Shown here: positions 9,607 to 19,533 of the stretch, in pieces
Numbering within the stretch: position 1 is the stretch's first letter
How the letters are laid out: the number at the start of each line of letters is the position of its first letter
NCBI RefSeq assembly: GCF_001424985.1
Contig: NZ_LMDA01000022.1
Coordinates: 186,001 to 250,000 of the forward strand
Source of the DNA: Rhizobium sp. Root1212
GTDB taxonomy: Bacteria > Pseudomonadota > Alphaproteobacteria > Rhizobiales > Rhizobiaceae
Length of the DNA stretch: 64,000 bases
Direction: 5' to 3'
Made by a program: the position numbers and the translations under genes
Notes under the pieces: generated by a model
The model's input: the letters and a program-made list of their open reading frames with translations, nothing else
What the model was told of the DNA's origin: nothing
Databases searched by the model: none

Positions 9607-12600
9607 CTAAAGCACTAGGCCTTCATGCGCGTTTTGTGTGACAGTTTTATTGTCGATGCTGGCGACGACGGTGCCATCGGCGGCGCGGCTCACGGAAATC
9701 TCGTGGACCTTGTCACCGATACGCATCTTGGCGCTAAAGCCGTTCCAGCCCTGCGGCAAGGCCGGCGCGACGATCAGGTCGTCGCCGCGCTTGCGGATGC
9801 CGAGAATACCCTCGACCGCGGCCCGGTAAAGCCAGGCGGCCGAGCCGGTATACCACGTCCAGCCACCCCGGCCCGCAAGCGCGCCTTCGCCATAAATATC
9901 GGCGGCGACCACATAGGGCTCGACGCGGTAGAGGTCGGCAGCTTCGCGGTCCTTGGCATGGTTGACCGGGTTCAGCATTTCGAAGGCCCGCCAGGCATCG
10001 TCAGCCCGGCCCTGCGCGGCAAGCGCCAGCACAACCCAGGTGGCCGCGTGGGTGTATTGGCCGCCGTTTTCGCGAACGCCCGGCGGATAGCCCTTGATAT
10101 AGCCGGGGTCCTGCGCCGAGCCGGAGAGCGGCGGCGTGAACAGCCGGATTATCTGGTGATCGGAATCGGCAAGTTCCACGAGAACCGCATCCATTGCCTG
10201 ACGCGAGCGCTCAGGGTTGCCTTCCGCCGACAGCACGCTCCAGGACTGCGCGATCGAATCGATCCGGCATTCGTCCGCCCCGGCCGTGCCGAGCGGCGTG
10301 CCATCGTCGTAATAGCCACGACGATAGTAGCCGCCATCCCAGCCGGCGGTCTCAAGCGCTGCCTTCAGCGATTCGAGATGCTTTTCCCATGCTTCCGCAT
10401 GAGCGTTATCGCCCCGCTCCCGCGCAATGGCGATGAACGAGCGCAGCGTTGCCGCCAGGAACCAGCCGAGCCAGACGCTTGTGCCACGCCCTTCGATGCC
10501 GACGCGGTTCATGCCGTCGTTCCAGTCGCCGCCGAGGATCAGCGGCAGGCCGTTTTCGCCCGTGCGCTTGATCGCGAGATCGAGCGCCACGGCGCAGTGC
10601 TCATAGAGACTGACGCGCCGTTCGGAGACCATGGGCTGGAAGAAATTGTCATGCTGACCGTCCGCCAGAGGCGGACCGTCGATGAAGGCGATCTGCTCGT
10701 CGAGGATATCCTTGGTGCCGGTGACCTTGCAATAATACTGCACCGCGTGTCCCAGCCAGACGACGTCGTCCGAGATCAGCGTGCGCACGCCCGAGCCGTT
10801 GCCCGGCAGCCACCAATGCAGCACATCCCCTTCCGGGAACTGCCGGGCGGCGGCGTTGAGGATCTGCGCGCGCGCCAATTCCGGCCGATGGACGAGGAAC
10901 GCCAGCGTATCCTGCAACTGGTCACGGAAGCCGAAGGCACCGCTCGCCTGGTAGAAGGCCGTGCGGGCAAGGATGCGGCAACCGAGGCTCTGATAAGGCA
11001 GCCAGGCATTGATCATCGTGTTGAACGCCTTGTCGGGCGTATCGACCGTCAGAACGCCGGTGAAATCCGCCCAATAGGCCTTAGCTTCATCAAGCATCGT
11101 CTCGACCGATGTCTTCAGCGCCTGCGCGAGGATATCGCGGGCCTGCTCTTCCGTGTCGCCGTCGCCGACGAAGAAGGTGATCTCGCGGGTTTCCCCGGCC
11201 TTCAGCGTTACATCGATCGCAAGTGCTGCGCAGGGATCGCCATCCGCCTCCGTCGCGCCCGAAAGGTCGAAGCCGGAGGTGACCGCGTTCGGCGCATAAA
11301 TGCTGCCGCTGCGGCCGAGGAACTCGTGGCGGCTTGCCGTAAAGCCGCTTGCCGTCTCGCTCGCAGCGAAGAAGCTCGTGCGGCTGGAGTAATCGATGCT
11401 GTAGGGGTTTGTCGCGAGGAAAGACCCGGTCTCGTTGTCCCGCTTGGTGAGCACGAACGGCGCGGTCTTCGACCGGTTGTTGCCGAGCACCCATTCGAGA
11501 TAGCCGTAGACCTTCAGGCTGCGTTCGCCCGCCGCATCGTTGCGCAGCTTCAGGCGCACAGCCTTGACCGGCAGCGTGCGATGAACGGTCTGGATCACCT
11601 CGAGCGCAAGGTCTTCCTGCCTGCTTTCGAAAACCGAATAGCCGAGGCCATGACGGGTTTCGAACACGGTCGAGCCGCGGCGCGACAGGCTACCATAGGG
11701 GGTTACGACCGCACCGCTTTCCATATCGCGGATGAAGATCGCCTCGCCCGGACGGTTGCCGACGGGATCGTTGGTCCAGCTCGTCAGCTGGAAATCGCGT
11801 GAGTTACGGCTCCAGGTGAAGGCCGCACCTTCGGCGGCCACGTGAAAACCGAAGATCTCGTTGGAAATAACGTTGATCCACGGCTGCGGCGTCGCTTCGC
11901 CGCCGCGCAGGCGCGTGACATATTCGCGGCCATCGCCGGAGAAGCCGCCATAACCGTTCCAGAAATCTAAGCCTTCGCCGGAAATCTCCGCCTTGCCCTC
12001 ATCCTTCGGCATGGCGGCCAGCAAGGGCAGCGTCGCCTTGGACTTCGCCTTCAACGGTGAGGAGAACAGTGAGCCGGCGCGACTGATCTGATCCGACAGC
12101 GTACCGTTGCGGGCATGGAAGACGGCGCGGGAGGCGGAGAGCAGCGCCGACCAGGTCTGCGGCTCCATGATATCGCGGCGCACGGCGAAGATATGCTGGC
12201 GCGCGCCGTCCGAATGCCCACGCAGGCGCAGGTTTTCACACATCGCGTCGAGCGCATGCTGCATGTCCTGCGCGTAGGATGCGGCACGTTCGTTGACGAT
12301 CACCAGATCGGCGGTGACGCCGCGGGCGCGCATATATTCCTGCGCCTTCAGCGCCTCACGGGCGATGTTCATATCGACATCGTCGTTGATGCGGATGGTG
12401 AAGATCGGGAAATCGCCCGAGATCGACAGCGGCCAGAGGGCCGATTGCGGCCCGAGCCCCGCCTGCACCGTTGCCGAATCGGCACGCAGCTGCATATCGG
12501 GATAGGCGAGGTAACGGCCGAGCATCTGGAAGCTCGCGGCCTCCTGCGAGGTGATGCCGACATGGCGCAGCTGCACCTGGCTGCGGGTCCAGGCGTGGAT

Positions 12601-15600
12601 CTGCTCGTGATTGAAGCTGTCGGGGTGGCGATAGCGATCGACCGCCCGATCGACCTGCTCGCGGTTCGGCGCGGCGATCGTCCAGAAGATGATGCTCACC
12701 TTCTTGTTGGCCGGCACGCGGATGACCCGGCGCAGCGACATGACCGGATCGAGCGTATAGCCGTCCGTGCCGGAAAGCGCGGCACCCTCGTCGAAGACCT
12801 GCGCTTCGGCCAGCGTCCGGCCGACGCCGATAAAGCGGCGGCGATCGGTTTCCGCCTCGGTGCGGCGCTCGCCGCCGGAATTGTCGGCCACCAGATGGGC
12901 GACTTCCATATCCGGCTCGCCGGGGCTGCGCTTGTTGCGGCTGACGCGGATCACGTCGCCCTTCGGATCGATCTCCGTGCGCAGGAACATCTTGGCAAAC
13001 AGCGGGTGGGCGCTGTCGGTATCATCCGTGGTCAGCACCGGCTCGGCATAGGAGGTGACCTCGATGAAACGGTCTTCCGAGCTGCCGTTGAGCAAGGTCA
13101 GGCGGCGGCCTTCGGCATCATGCTCGGTCGCAACGATGCACTCGACCTCGCTGGTGATGTCGCCGACGATCTTGACGAATTCCGCCTTGTCGTCGCCGAA
13201 GCGGGTCGTGGTCTTTTCGCCCGCCGCACGGCGCGGCTCGGCTGTCGCCGACCACCATTCGCCGGTCGTGGTATCGCGCAGGAACAGGAAGGTGCCCCAG
13301 CGGTCTTCGGTCGGGTCGGGCTTCCAGCGCACGACCGTCTGGCCGTTCCAGCGCGAATAGCCCGCGCCGGTCGCCGTCAGCATGACGGAGTAGTGGCCGT
13401 TGGAGAGGAAGACGGTTTCCCGATCCTTCTGCAAAGGCTCGACGATGGTGCGGACTTCCGGCCGCAGCAGGTCTTCCTGGCCCTTGCCGAGCGATTCCGG
13501 CTCGCGCTTGGCATTCATGATCGGAATGTCGCGCGGCGCTTTTTCCTGCAGCAGCAGTTCGGCCGCCTCGATCACCGGATCGGCATGGAACCATTCACGC
13601 AGACGCCCTTCGAAAACGACGTTGGCGACGGCTGCAATCGACATGCCGTGGTGGTGAGCATAGTAGTTGCGCACGACGGCGCAAGTCTGGCCTTCCGGCA
13701 CGCGGGTCGGGGTATAGTCGACGGCATCGTGGAAACCGTAGACGCCGAGCGCGCCGACGGCGCGCAGCCGTTCGAGGTTCGCCAGCGCCGCCTTCGGATC
13801 GTACATGCTGGCGAGGATCGAGGCGTAAGGCGCGATGACGGCATTCTGGCCAAGACCGCGCTTCAGGCCGAGCGTCGGTACGCCGAAGTTGGTGTATTGA
13901 TAGGTCAGCTCATGGTCGCGCGCGTTGAAGGCGGCTTCCGAGATGCCCCACGGCGTGCCGAGACGGCGGCCATGGTTCATTTGCTCCTTCACCACCAGAT
14001 TGTTGGTCTGGTTGAGGATGCCGCCCTGCCGCTCCTGCATGACGAGTGGCGGCATCAGATATTCGAACATCGAACCCGACCACGAGACCAGCGCGCCACG
14101 CGCGCCGACCGGCACGACCGGGCGGCCGAGCTTGTACCAGTGCTCGGTCGGCAGATCGCCCTTGGCGATGGCGAAAAGGCTGGTGAGGCGCGCTTCGGAG
14201 GCGAGAAGGTCGTAGCAGGCCTCGTCCAGTTCGCCGGTATTGACCCGGTAGCCGATCGACAGCAGGCGGCGCTCCTTGCGGAACAGGAAGCTGAAATCCA
14301 TCGTGAAGGCGAGATCGCGGGTGCGGTCGCGCAGCACGATCAGCCGCTGGCGCAGGCTCTCGATCGCCGTCAGGTCGAAGACGCCGTCGGCGATGTGGGC
14401 TTCGCAGGTGTTGACCAGCAGCGCCGCCCAGTTCGAGACCTCTGCGCTCTTGGCGCTCTTCACCTCGTGGTCGAGATTGACCGTGAGCTTGTGCATGTCG
14501 CGCGCCAGAACCGCGAGGTTGATGACGCGGATCGAAGCGAATTCATGCTCGCGCTTGACCGCCTGCAAGGCGTTCTCGAAGCCTGTAATGCGCTCGTCGA
14601 GCAGCTTGCGCAGCGGCCGAACCGTCTTGCGGTCGTCCGGCAGCTGGGCGAGCATTTCCATCAGGATCGCGGCAACGTCGCCGATGCCGTCGAGGCTGGC
14701 CTGAACATGGGCGGAGGGGGCTTCGGCCCATTCGCGGCACATCGAGGAGACGGCGATCAGGTGGCCGGCGAGGTTGCCACTGTCGACAGCCGAAATATAT
14801 TTCGGCTCCATCGGCTCCAGCGTGTCGGTCTTGTACCAGTTGAACAGATGCCCGCGGAATTTCTGCATGCGGTCGAGCGTGGCGACCGTTTCTTCCAGCC
14901 GGCGGATGGTTTCCTCGAAACCGATCCAGCCGAAATCGCGGGCCGACATGACCGAGAGAAGATAAACGCCGATATTGGTCGGCGAGGTGCGCTCGGCGAG
15001 CACCGGATGTGGGGTTTCCTGGAAATTGTCCGGCGGCAGGAAGTTCTGCTCGGCGGTGACGAACTGCTCGAAATAGCGCCAGGTGCGGCGCGCGATCTTG
15101 CGGAATTCGTCGACGACCTCTTCCGGCACGACGAGCTGGTCTTCGGTTTCGGCCGACTGGCTGACGAACCAGGCAATGGCCGGGGAGGCTATCCAGAGAG
15201 CGGCGAAGGGAATGCCGATAAAGGGCAGGCCGGTATCGGAGATCGCCGCCAGCGCCAGCGAGACCACCGCCAGCACCGGCGCCGTCCACATGGAGCGGTA
15301 ATAGTCCCAGATCGTGCTGTCGGCCGCCGAACTCTGCACCTGGGCGGCCGTGCGCCATTCCAGCATCAGCTTGCCGCTGACGAAAGTGCGGTAAAGCGAG
15401 CGCACGATGGCATCCGCCATCATCGCTGCCGAATGAGCGATAAAGACGATGCGCAGTGCGACCTGCGCGTTAGCGGACTGGATTTCCGAGAGAACTGCAT
15501 GCAGATGCGCCCGTGCGACGATATCGCTCCGACGCGGCATGATGCTGGAGAGCAGCGAGAGCGTCGGGGCGACGAACAGGCTGAAGATCAGGACGAACTG

Positions 15601-18096
15601 CCAGATCAGCGCCTGGGTCGGCTCCATATAGTACCAGCCCATGACCGAGGCGACGAGCCAGGCGACCGGGATCAGCGAGCGGCGCAGATTGTCGTACATC
15701 TTCCAGCGGCCGAGCATGGAGAGGCCGTTCCTGGGGTTGAAGATATAGGGAAGAAGCTGCCAGTCGCCCCGCGCCCAGCGATGCTGGCGCGAGGTCTCGA
15801 CCTCGTAGCGGATCGGGAAATCCTCGACCAGTTCGACATCGGTGACGAGGGCGCAGCGCGACAGCGAGCCTTCGAGCAGGTCGTGGCTGAGAACCGCGTT
15901 TTCCTCGATCCGGCCCTTGATCGCCGCCTCAAAGGCATCTACGTGGTAGAGGCCCTTGCCGGTAAACGTGCCTTCGCCGGCGATGTCCTGATAGACGTCG
16001 GAGACGGTGAAGACGTAAGGATCGATGCCGCGATTGGCCGAGAAGATGCGCTGGAAGGCCGAGGCTTCGCTGCCGGTCGTCAGCGACGGCGTGACACGCG
16101 GCTGCAGGATGCTGTAGCCGGCAAGCACTTTCTGCGTCACCGGATCGACCACCGGGCGGTTGATCGGATGATAGAGCTTGCCGACGAGCTTGGTGACCGC
16201 ATCGCGCATCAGGCGCGTGTCGGAATCGAGCGTCATCACATATTGCACGTTTTCCGGCACCGTGTTGGCGCCGGCGAGGAAGGACGTGTCCTTGTCGCCG
16301 CGCAAGAGCAGGTTCAGCTCGTGCAGCTTGCCGCGCTTGCGCTCCCAGCCCATCCAGGCGCCTTCGGATTCGTTATAGAGGCGGCGGCGGTGCAGGAGAT
16401 AGAAACGGGTGCGGCCGTCATGGGCATAGCGCGCCGCAAGGGTCGCGATCTCGCCCTTGGCGTATTCCAGAACCTCGAGATCGGCTGCGGTCTCTTCGAC
16501 CTGACTGTCGGCCCAGTCGCTGACGAGGGCGAAGTACACCTCGCCGCGGGGATTTGCGAGGTAATGGACTTCGAGATTGCGGACCAGTTCGTCGACATGA
16601 TCGCGTTTGGAGATCAGACAGGGCACGACGACGAGCGTGCGGGCATCTTCGGGGATACCTTCGAGGAATTCGTAGCCCACCAGCCGCGTCGGCGTGACGA
16701 AGAAGGTAACGAGCGTGTTGAACAGGCCCATCGCGCCTTCGGAGGCCGGCAGCGCGAAGAGCAGCAGCATGATCAGCTTCGCGCCGTTCGGAATATCCAT
16801 CGGGCTGACGAAGGCATAGACGAGGAACATCGCCAGGATCGTCAGGAGGATATTGGGGCCGGCGATCGCCAGCCAGTCGAGCTTGCGGCTGGCGCGGATG
16901 ATCAGCTGCACGATCGACGGGCGATATTCGATCTTGGCTTCGAGAATGCGGCGCTTCTTGCCGACAAGGTATTCGCCGACATTGGCAGCCCGCACGGAAC
17001 CGTCTTGCCGCGGCGTCTCGGATTCCGTCTGCACCATGGCCATGGCCAGCTCGGTCACTTCGAGTTCCGTGCGACCGGAGCGGCGTGCCAGTCGCTCGAT
17101 GGTGTTGCGGTATTTGTTGCGCGAACCGAAATCGAGCGCCATGTAGTCGGAGCCCCGACGCAGGGCCTCGTCGAGCTTGCTAACGCTTTCGAACCAGACG
17201 GCCCAGTCGTTGTCGTCGATTTCGCGCAGGCTGCGAATGATGTTGCTCATCGTCGCATTGCCGGAGGAAAGCCGGTTCTGCTCGGCGAGAAGCGCATTTT
17301 CGACATCGCTGTCGCGCGCTTCCAGCTGTTCCTCCAGCCAGTTGATCACCAGCCCGGAGGTCTGAGAACCGTCACGCAGACGATAAAGTAGCTGCGCCAC
17401 GAAGGTATTGTCGGCGGCAAGCGGCTCGATTTCCTTGAGCAGCGCCTTCACCCGATCCGTATCCTTGAGGCGGATCACCTCGTCGGCAACGTCGTTTGCC
17501 TTGCGGCGCATGCCGCGCGAGCGATCGACACGGATGGCGATGCGGCGCAGGTTTTCGATCAGTACGAAGCGCAGCAGCGACGGCAGCGCCCAGAGTTCGC
17601 CGATCTTGAAGGTGCCATGCTCCTGAAAGCCTCCGACCATCGCCGTCAGGCTTTCGCGCGAAACCGTGCCGTGCGTGTGGGCGACATAAAGCCAGGCAAG
17701 CGCCATGGTGCGCGGGATCGTGGTGCCCGCAACTTCGATCGTCGGCAGCTGACGATAGAATTTGCGCGGGAAATCGCGTCGGACTTCCTGGATCGCTTCC
17801 TCGACGATGTAATGGTTGTCGAGCAGCCATTCGGCCGCCGGCGTGATCGAGGCGCCGGCCTCGACGTCGCGCGCGGTCACTTTGTAGACGCGGAAAATCT
17901 CGTTTTCGTTTTCTCGGTGACGGGCACGGAAATCGAAGGGGAAATAGGCAGGCAGCGAAGAGGCGCCGTTCAGCGCCAGGTTCGACCCGCAGGCCCTCAG
18001 CTCATCGTTGGAAAAATAGGTCGAGCGGATCGAATCGTTATAATCGATTTGCCTGGTCTCAGCGTCGCGCGGGGCATGGGTATCGTTAAGGGGCAT
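9607..18096 (-). CDS. ndvB: Cyclic beta-1,2-glucan synthase NdvB/ChvB
   Basis: Giant inner-membrane enzyme that initiates, elongates, cyclises and trims the beta-1,2-glucan from UDP-glucose. The start at ATG 18096 gives 2829 residues, the size of NdvB/ChvB; an in-frame extension to 18279 looks non-coding. Regions: N-terminal domain; membrane segments from about residue 410; glycosyltransferase family 84 with TLDSDTR near 624 and the QxxRW box (QHRWARGDW) near 770; more membrane segments near 800-1000; a central glycoamylase-like domain (GSMFEYLMPPLV near 1340); and a C-terminal GH94 phosphorylase domain with GGDWNDGMN near 2524. No strong ribosome site precedes the start. Product export is by NdvA, modification probably by OpgC. 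Confidence 0.96.
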   Translation of the reverse strand: MPLNDTHAPRDAETRQIDYNDSIRSTYFSNDELRACGSNLALNGASSLPAYFPFDFRARHRENENEIFRVYKVTARDVEAGASITPAAEWLLDNHYIVEEAIQEVRRDFPRKFYRQLPTIEVAGTTIPRTMALAWLYVAHTHGTVSRESLTAMVGGFQEHGTFKIGELWALPSLLRFVLIENLRRIAIRVDRSRGMRRKANDVADEVIRLKDTDRVKALLKEIEPLAADNTFVAQLLYRLRDGSQTSGLVINWLEEQLEARDSDVENALLAEQNRLSSGNATMSNIIRSLREIDDNDWAVWFESVSKLDEALRRGSDYMALDFGSRNKYRNTIERLARRSGRTELEVTELAMAMVQTESETPRQDGSVRAANVGEYLVGKKRRILEAKIEYRPSIVQLIIRASRKLDWLAIAGPNILLTILAMFLVYAFVSPMDIPNGAKLIMLLLFALPASEGAMGLFNTLVTFFVTPTRLVGYEFLEGIPEDARTLVVVPCLISKRDHVDELVRNLEVHYLANPRGEVYFALVSDWADSQVEETAADLEVLEYAKGEIATLAARYAHDGRTRFYLLHRRRLYNESEGAWMGWERKRGKLHELNLLLRGDKDTSFLAGANTVPENVQYVMTLDSDTRLMRDAVTKLVGKLYHPINRPVVDPVTQKVLAGYSILQPRVTPSLTTGSEASAFQRIFSANRGIDPYVFTVSDVYQDIAGEGTFTGKGLYHVDAFEAAIKGRIEENAVLSHDLLEGSLSRCALVTDVELVEDFPIRYEVETSRQHRWARGDWQLLPYIFNPRNGLSMLGRWKMYDNLRRSLIPVAWLVASVMGWYYMEPTQALIWQFVLIFSLFVAPTLSLLSSIMPRRSDIVARAHLHAVLSEIQSANAQVALRIVFIAHSAAMMADAIVRSLYRTFVSGKLMLEWRTAAQVQSSAADSTIWDYYRSMWTAPVLAVVSLALAAISDTGLPFIGIPFAALWIASPAIAWFVSQSAETEDQLVVPEEVVDEFRKIARRTWRYFEQFVTAEQNFLPPDNFQETPHPVLAERTSPTNIGVYLLSVMSARDFGWIGFEETIRRLEETVATLDRMQKFRGHLFNWYKTDTLEPMEPKYISAVDSGNLAGHLIAVSSMCREWAEAPSAHVQASLDGIGDVAAILMEMLAQLPDDRKTVRPLRKLLDERITGFENALQAVKREHEFASIRVINLAVLARDMHKLTVNLDHEVKSAKSAEVSNWAALLVNTCEAHIADGVFDLTAIESLRQRLIVLRDRTRDLAFTMDFSFLFRKERRLLSIGYRVNTGELDEACYDLLASEARLTSLFAIAKGDLPTEHWYKLGRPVVPVGARGALVSWSGSMFEYLMPPLVMQERQGGILNQTNNLVVKEQMNHGRRLGTPWGISEAAFNARDHELTYQYTNFGVPTLGLKRGLGQNAVIAPYASILASMYDPKAALANLERLRAVGALGVYGFHDAVDYTPTRVPEGQTCAVVRNYYAHHHGMSIAAVANVVFEGRLREWFHADPVIEAAELLLQEKAPRDIPIMNAKREPESLGKGQEDLLRPEVRTIVEPLQKDRETVFLSNGHYSVMLTATGAGYSRWNGQTVVRWKPDPTEDRWGTFLFLRDTTTGEWWSATAEPRRAAGEKTTTRFGDDKAEFVKIVGDITSEVECIVATEHDAEGRRLTLLNGSSEDRFIEVTSYAEPVLTTDDTDSAHPLFAKMFLRTEIDPKGDVIRVSRNKRSPGEPDMEVAHLVADNSGGERRTEAETDRRRFIGVGRTLAEAQVFDEGAALSGTDGYTLDPVMSLRRVIRVPANKKVSIIFWTIAAPNREQVDRAVDRYRHPDSFNHEQIHAWTRSQVQLRHVGITSQEAASFQMLGRYLAYPDMQLRADSATVQAGLGPQSALWPLSISGDFPIFTIRINDDVDMNIAREALKAQEYMRARGVTADLVIVNERAASYAQDMQHALDAMCENLRLRGHSDGARQHIFAVRRDIMEPQTWSALLSASRAVFHARNGTLSDQISRAGSLFSSPLKAKSKATLPLLAAMPKDEGKAEISGEGLDFWNGYGGFSGDGREYVTRLRGGEATPQPWINVISNEIFGFHVAAEGAAFTWSRNSRDFQLTSWTNDPVGNRPGEAIFIRDMESGAVVTPYGSLSRRGSTVFETRHGLGYSVFESRQEDLALEVIQTVHRTLPVKAVRLKLRNDAAGERSLKVYGYLEWVLGNNRSKTAPFVLTKRDNETGSFLATNPYSIDYSSRTSFFAASETASGFTASRHEFLGRSGSIYAPNAVTSGFDLSGATEADGDPCAALAIDVTLKAGETREITFFVGDGDTEEQARDILAQALKTSVETMLDEAKAYWADFTGVLTVDTPDKAFNTMINAWLPYQSLGCRILARTAFYQASGAFGFRDQLQDTLAFLVHRPELARAQILNAAARQFPEGDVLHWWLPGNGSGVRTLISDDVVWLGHAVQYYCKVTGTKDILDEQIAFIDGPPLADGQHDNFFQPMVSERRVSLYEHCAVALDLAIKRTGENGLPLILGGDWNDGMNRVGIEGRGTSVWLGWFLAATLRSFIAIARERGDNAHAEAWEKHLESLKAALETAGWDGGYYRRGYYDDGTPLGTAGADECRIDSIAQSWSVLSAEGNPERSRQAMDAVLVELADSDHQIIRLFTPPLSGSAQDPGYIKGYPPGVRENGGQYTHAATWVVLALAAQGRADDAWRAFEMLNPVNHAKDREAADLYRVEPYVVAADIYGEGALAGRGGWTWYTGSAAWLYRAAVEGILGIRKRGDDLIVAPALPQGWNGFSAKMRIGDKVHEISVSRAADGTVVASIDNKTVTQNAHEGLVL

Positions 18097-18523
18097 GGGG
18101 GCGGGTTCTGGGTCCAAGCGGTGTTGACGGGTGTCGTCCCCATCCTGTTCCGGCAGGATGAGGCGCGCCCCTGGGGATTGGCGCTGCGCCGTCACGATCC
18201 TAGATACTCGCTCGTATCGCGCCAGCCGCGGTCTGCGCATGCGCAAAACCGCAACCACCGGCATTGCCCCCAAGGGCATAGGACATCGTGAAAGCAGCAG
18301 TCAGTACAGGGCCGCGTGATGTATGAAAGTGGCATTTTTTAGCCGCTGAGCCAATGCGTTGCAAGGACGGGAAGCGGTCTGGACGACAGAATATCGGCCG
18401 CACCGCAGGTATTGGCATGCAGGGGCAAGCCTTCAGGACGAGATTGGCTCTCGGGGCAGGGAAAGGGACGGTCATCCTCTATCTAACGCCGTACCGTGAC
18501 AAAGGTTCCGTTTTTTGTCGGCT
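18097..18523. promoter_or_regulatory. Region upstream of ndvB, including leader hairpin
   Basis: 427 nt between the LysR gene and ndvB (both minus strand), expected to hold the ndvB promoter. The only clear structure is a small hairpin CATCCTG / CAGGATG with a 6-nt loop (18141-18160), about 45 nt upstream of the ndvB start and probably in its leader. I see no supported gene on either strand. Confidence 0.4.
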
Positions 18524-19417
18524 CTACGGCACCTGCGCCGAAATCCAGACCCGGAAAGCCTCGCTGATCGGGTTTTCCTGCTTGCCCTCGGGAACGACGA
18601 GATAATAGGAATTTTCCGTCTGCATCGGGCAATCGAAGAGAATGCTCAGCCGGTCGGTCGCCAGTTCCTGCTCGATCAGGTAACGCGGCACCAGAGCAAA
18701 ACCCATGCCGGCAACCGCCGCCTCGATCACCATGGAAAACTGATCGAAGCGATTGCCGCGATAGGCGGACTTCAGCTCGCTGCCGTAAAGCTCGAACCAT
18801 TGCGCCCACATCTTCGGCCGCGTTGCCAGATGCAGGAGCGGCTTGTTTTCAAGCTCCGCCGGCTCGCTCATCGGATGGCTGTCGATCAGGGCCGGGCTTG
18901 CCACCGGCACGATGATCTCGCTGCAGAGATAGCTGCAGGTCGCATGCGCCCAAATCGGCTGGCCGTAGTGGATAGCCAGATCGAAATTCTCCTCCTCGAA
19001 ATCGAAAGGCTTGGAGCGCGAGGCGATGTTGACGACGGTGCCCGGATGCCGCGCGAGGAAATCGGGAAGCCGCGGCGTCAGCCAGCGGCTGCCGAACGTC
19101 GGCAGCGAGGCGATGGAGAGCGACGAATCGGAGCGGGCCGAGGCCATCGCCCGCACCATCATCTCTTCCGACTGATTGAGCAGCCGGCGCACTTCGGGCA
19201 GGAAATTCTGCCCGGCATCGGAAAGGACCACGCGCTGGCGCACCCTCTCGAACAGGAGTACGCCGATCTGGCTTTCCAGATCCTTGATCTGCCGGCTGAC
19301 CGCGCTCTGGGTCAGGTTCAGCTCGGCGGCGGCCTGCGTGAAGCTGCCATGGCGGGCCGCACACTCGAAAGCCTGCAGCGTGGTGATGTCCGGGACCAGT
19401 CGTCTGCTCAACTTCAT
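18524..19417 (-). CDS. LysR-family regulator of the adjacent lysine/aminoadipate operon (GcvA-like)
   Basis: A regulator of 297 residues. The N-terminal winged helix-turn-helix is visible in ITTLQAFECAARHGSFTQAA and NLTQSAVSRQIKDLE (residues about 11-54); the rest is the periplasmic-protein-like effector domain (LSIASLPTFGSRWLTPRLPD onward), of the GcvA-like branch. It is divergent from hglS with 116 nt between the start codons, the classic LysR arrangement, and an inverted repeat is in that gap. I infer that it controls the four-gene catabolic operon in response to a lysine-pathway intermediate; autoregulation is likely. The effector cannot be read from sequence. Confidence 0.9.
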   Translation of the reverse strand: MKLSRRLVPDITTLQAFECAARHGSFTQAAAELNLTQSAVSRQIKDLESQIGVLLFERVRQRVVLSDAGQNFLPEVRRLLNQSEEMMVRAMASARSDSSLSIASLPTFGSRWLTPRLPDFLARHPGTVVNIASRSKPFDFEEENFDLAIHYGQPIWAHATCSYLCSEIIVPVASPALIDSHPMSEPAELENKPLLHLATRPKMWAQWFELYGSELKSAYRGNRFDQFSMVIEAAVAGMGFALVPRYLIEQELATDRLSILFDCPMQTENSYYLVVPEGKQENPISEAFRVWISAQVP

Positions 19418-19459
19418 TCCGACCTCGCATGATCATAGTCACAACGGACGCAATCAAAG

Positions 19460-19490
19460 CTCATTCGGCTCCTATATGATCCGAAATGAG
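19460..19490. promoter_or_regulatory. Candidate LysR operator in the lysR-hglS gap
   Basis: Imperfect dyad CTCATTCGG (19460-19468) and CCGAAATGAG (19481-19490), 12 nt apart, about 45 nt from the chosen hglS start. Dyads of this length and spacing are typical of LysR-type sites. The assignment is inference from position and symmetry. Confidence 0.45.
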
Positions 19491-19533
19491 AATGATCACC
19501 CTATCCGTATTCCATAATGCGAGGCGTGCTGCC

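Noticed and set aside
12115-17391. 1758-codon open frame on the plus strand within ndvB
   Set aside because: Antisense shadow caused by codon bias of ndvB; composition is that of complementary codons and there is no start context.
18097-18279. N-terminal extension of ndvB to a start at 18279
   Set aside because: The 61 extra residues are Arg/Pro-rich and unlike known NdvB starts; from 18096 the length (2829) fits the family.
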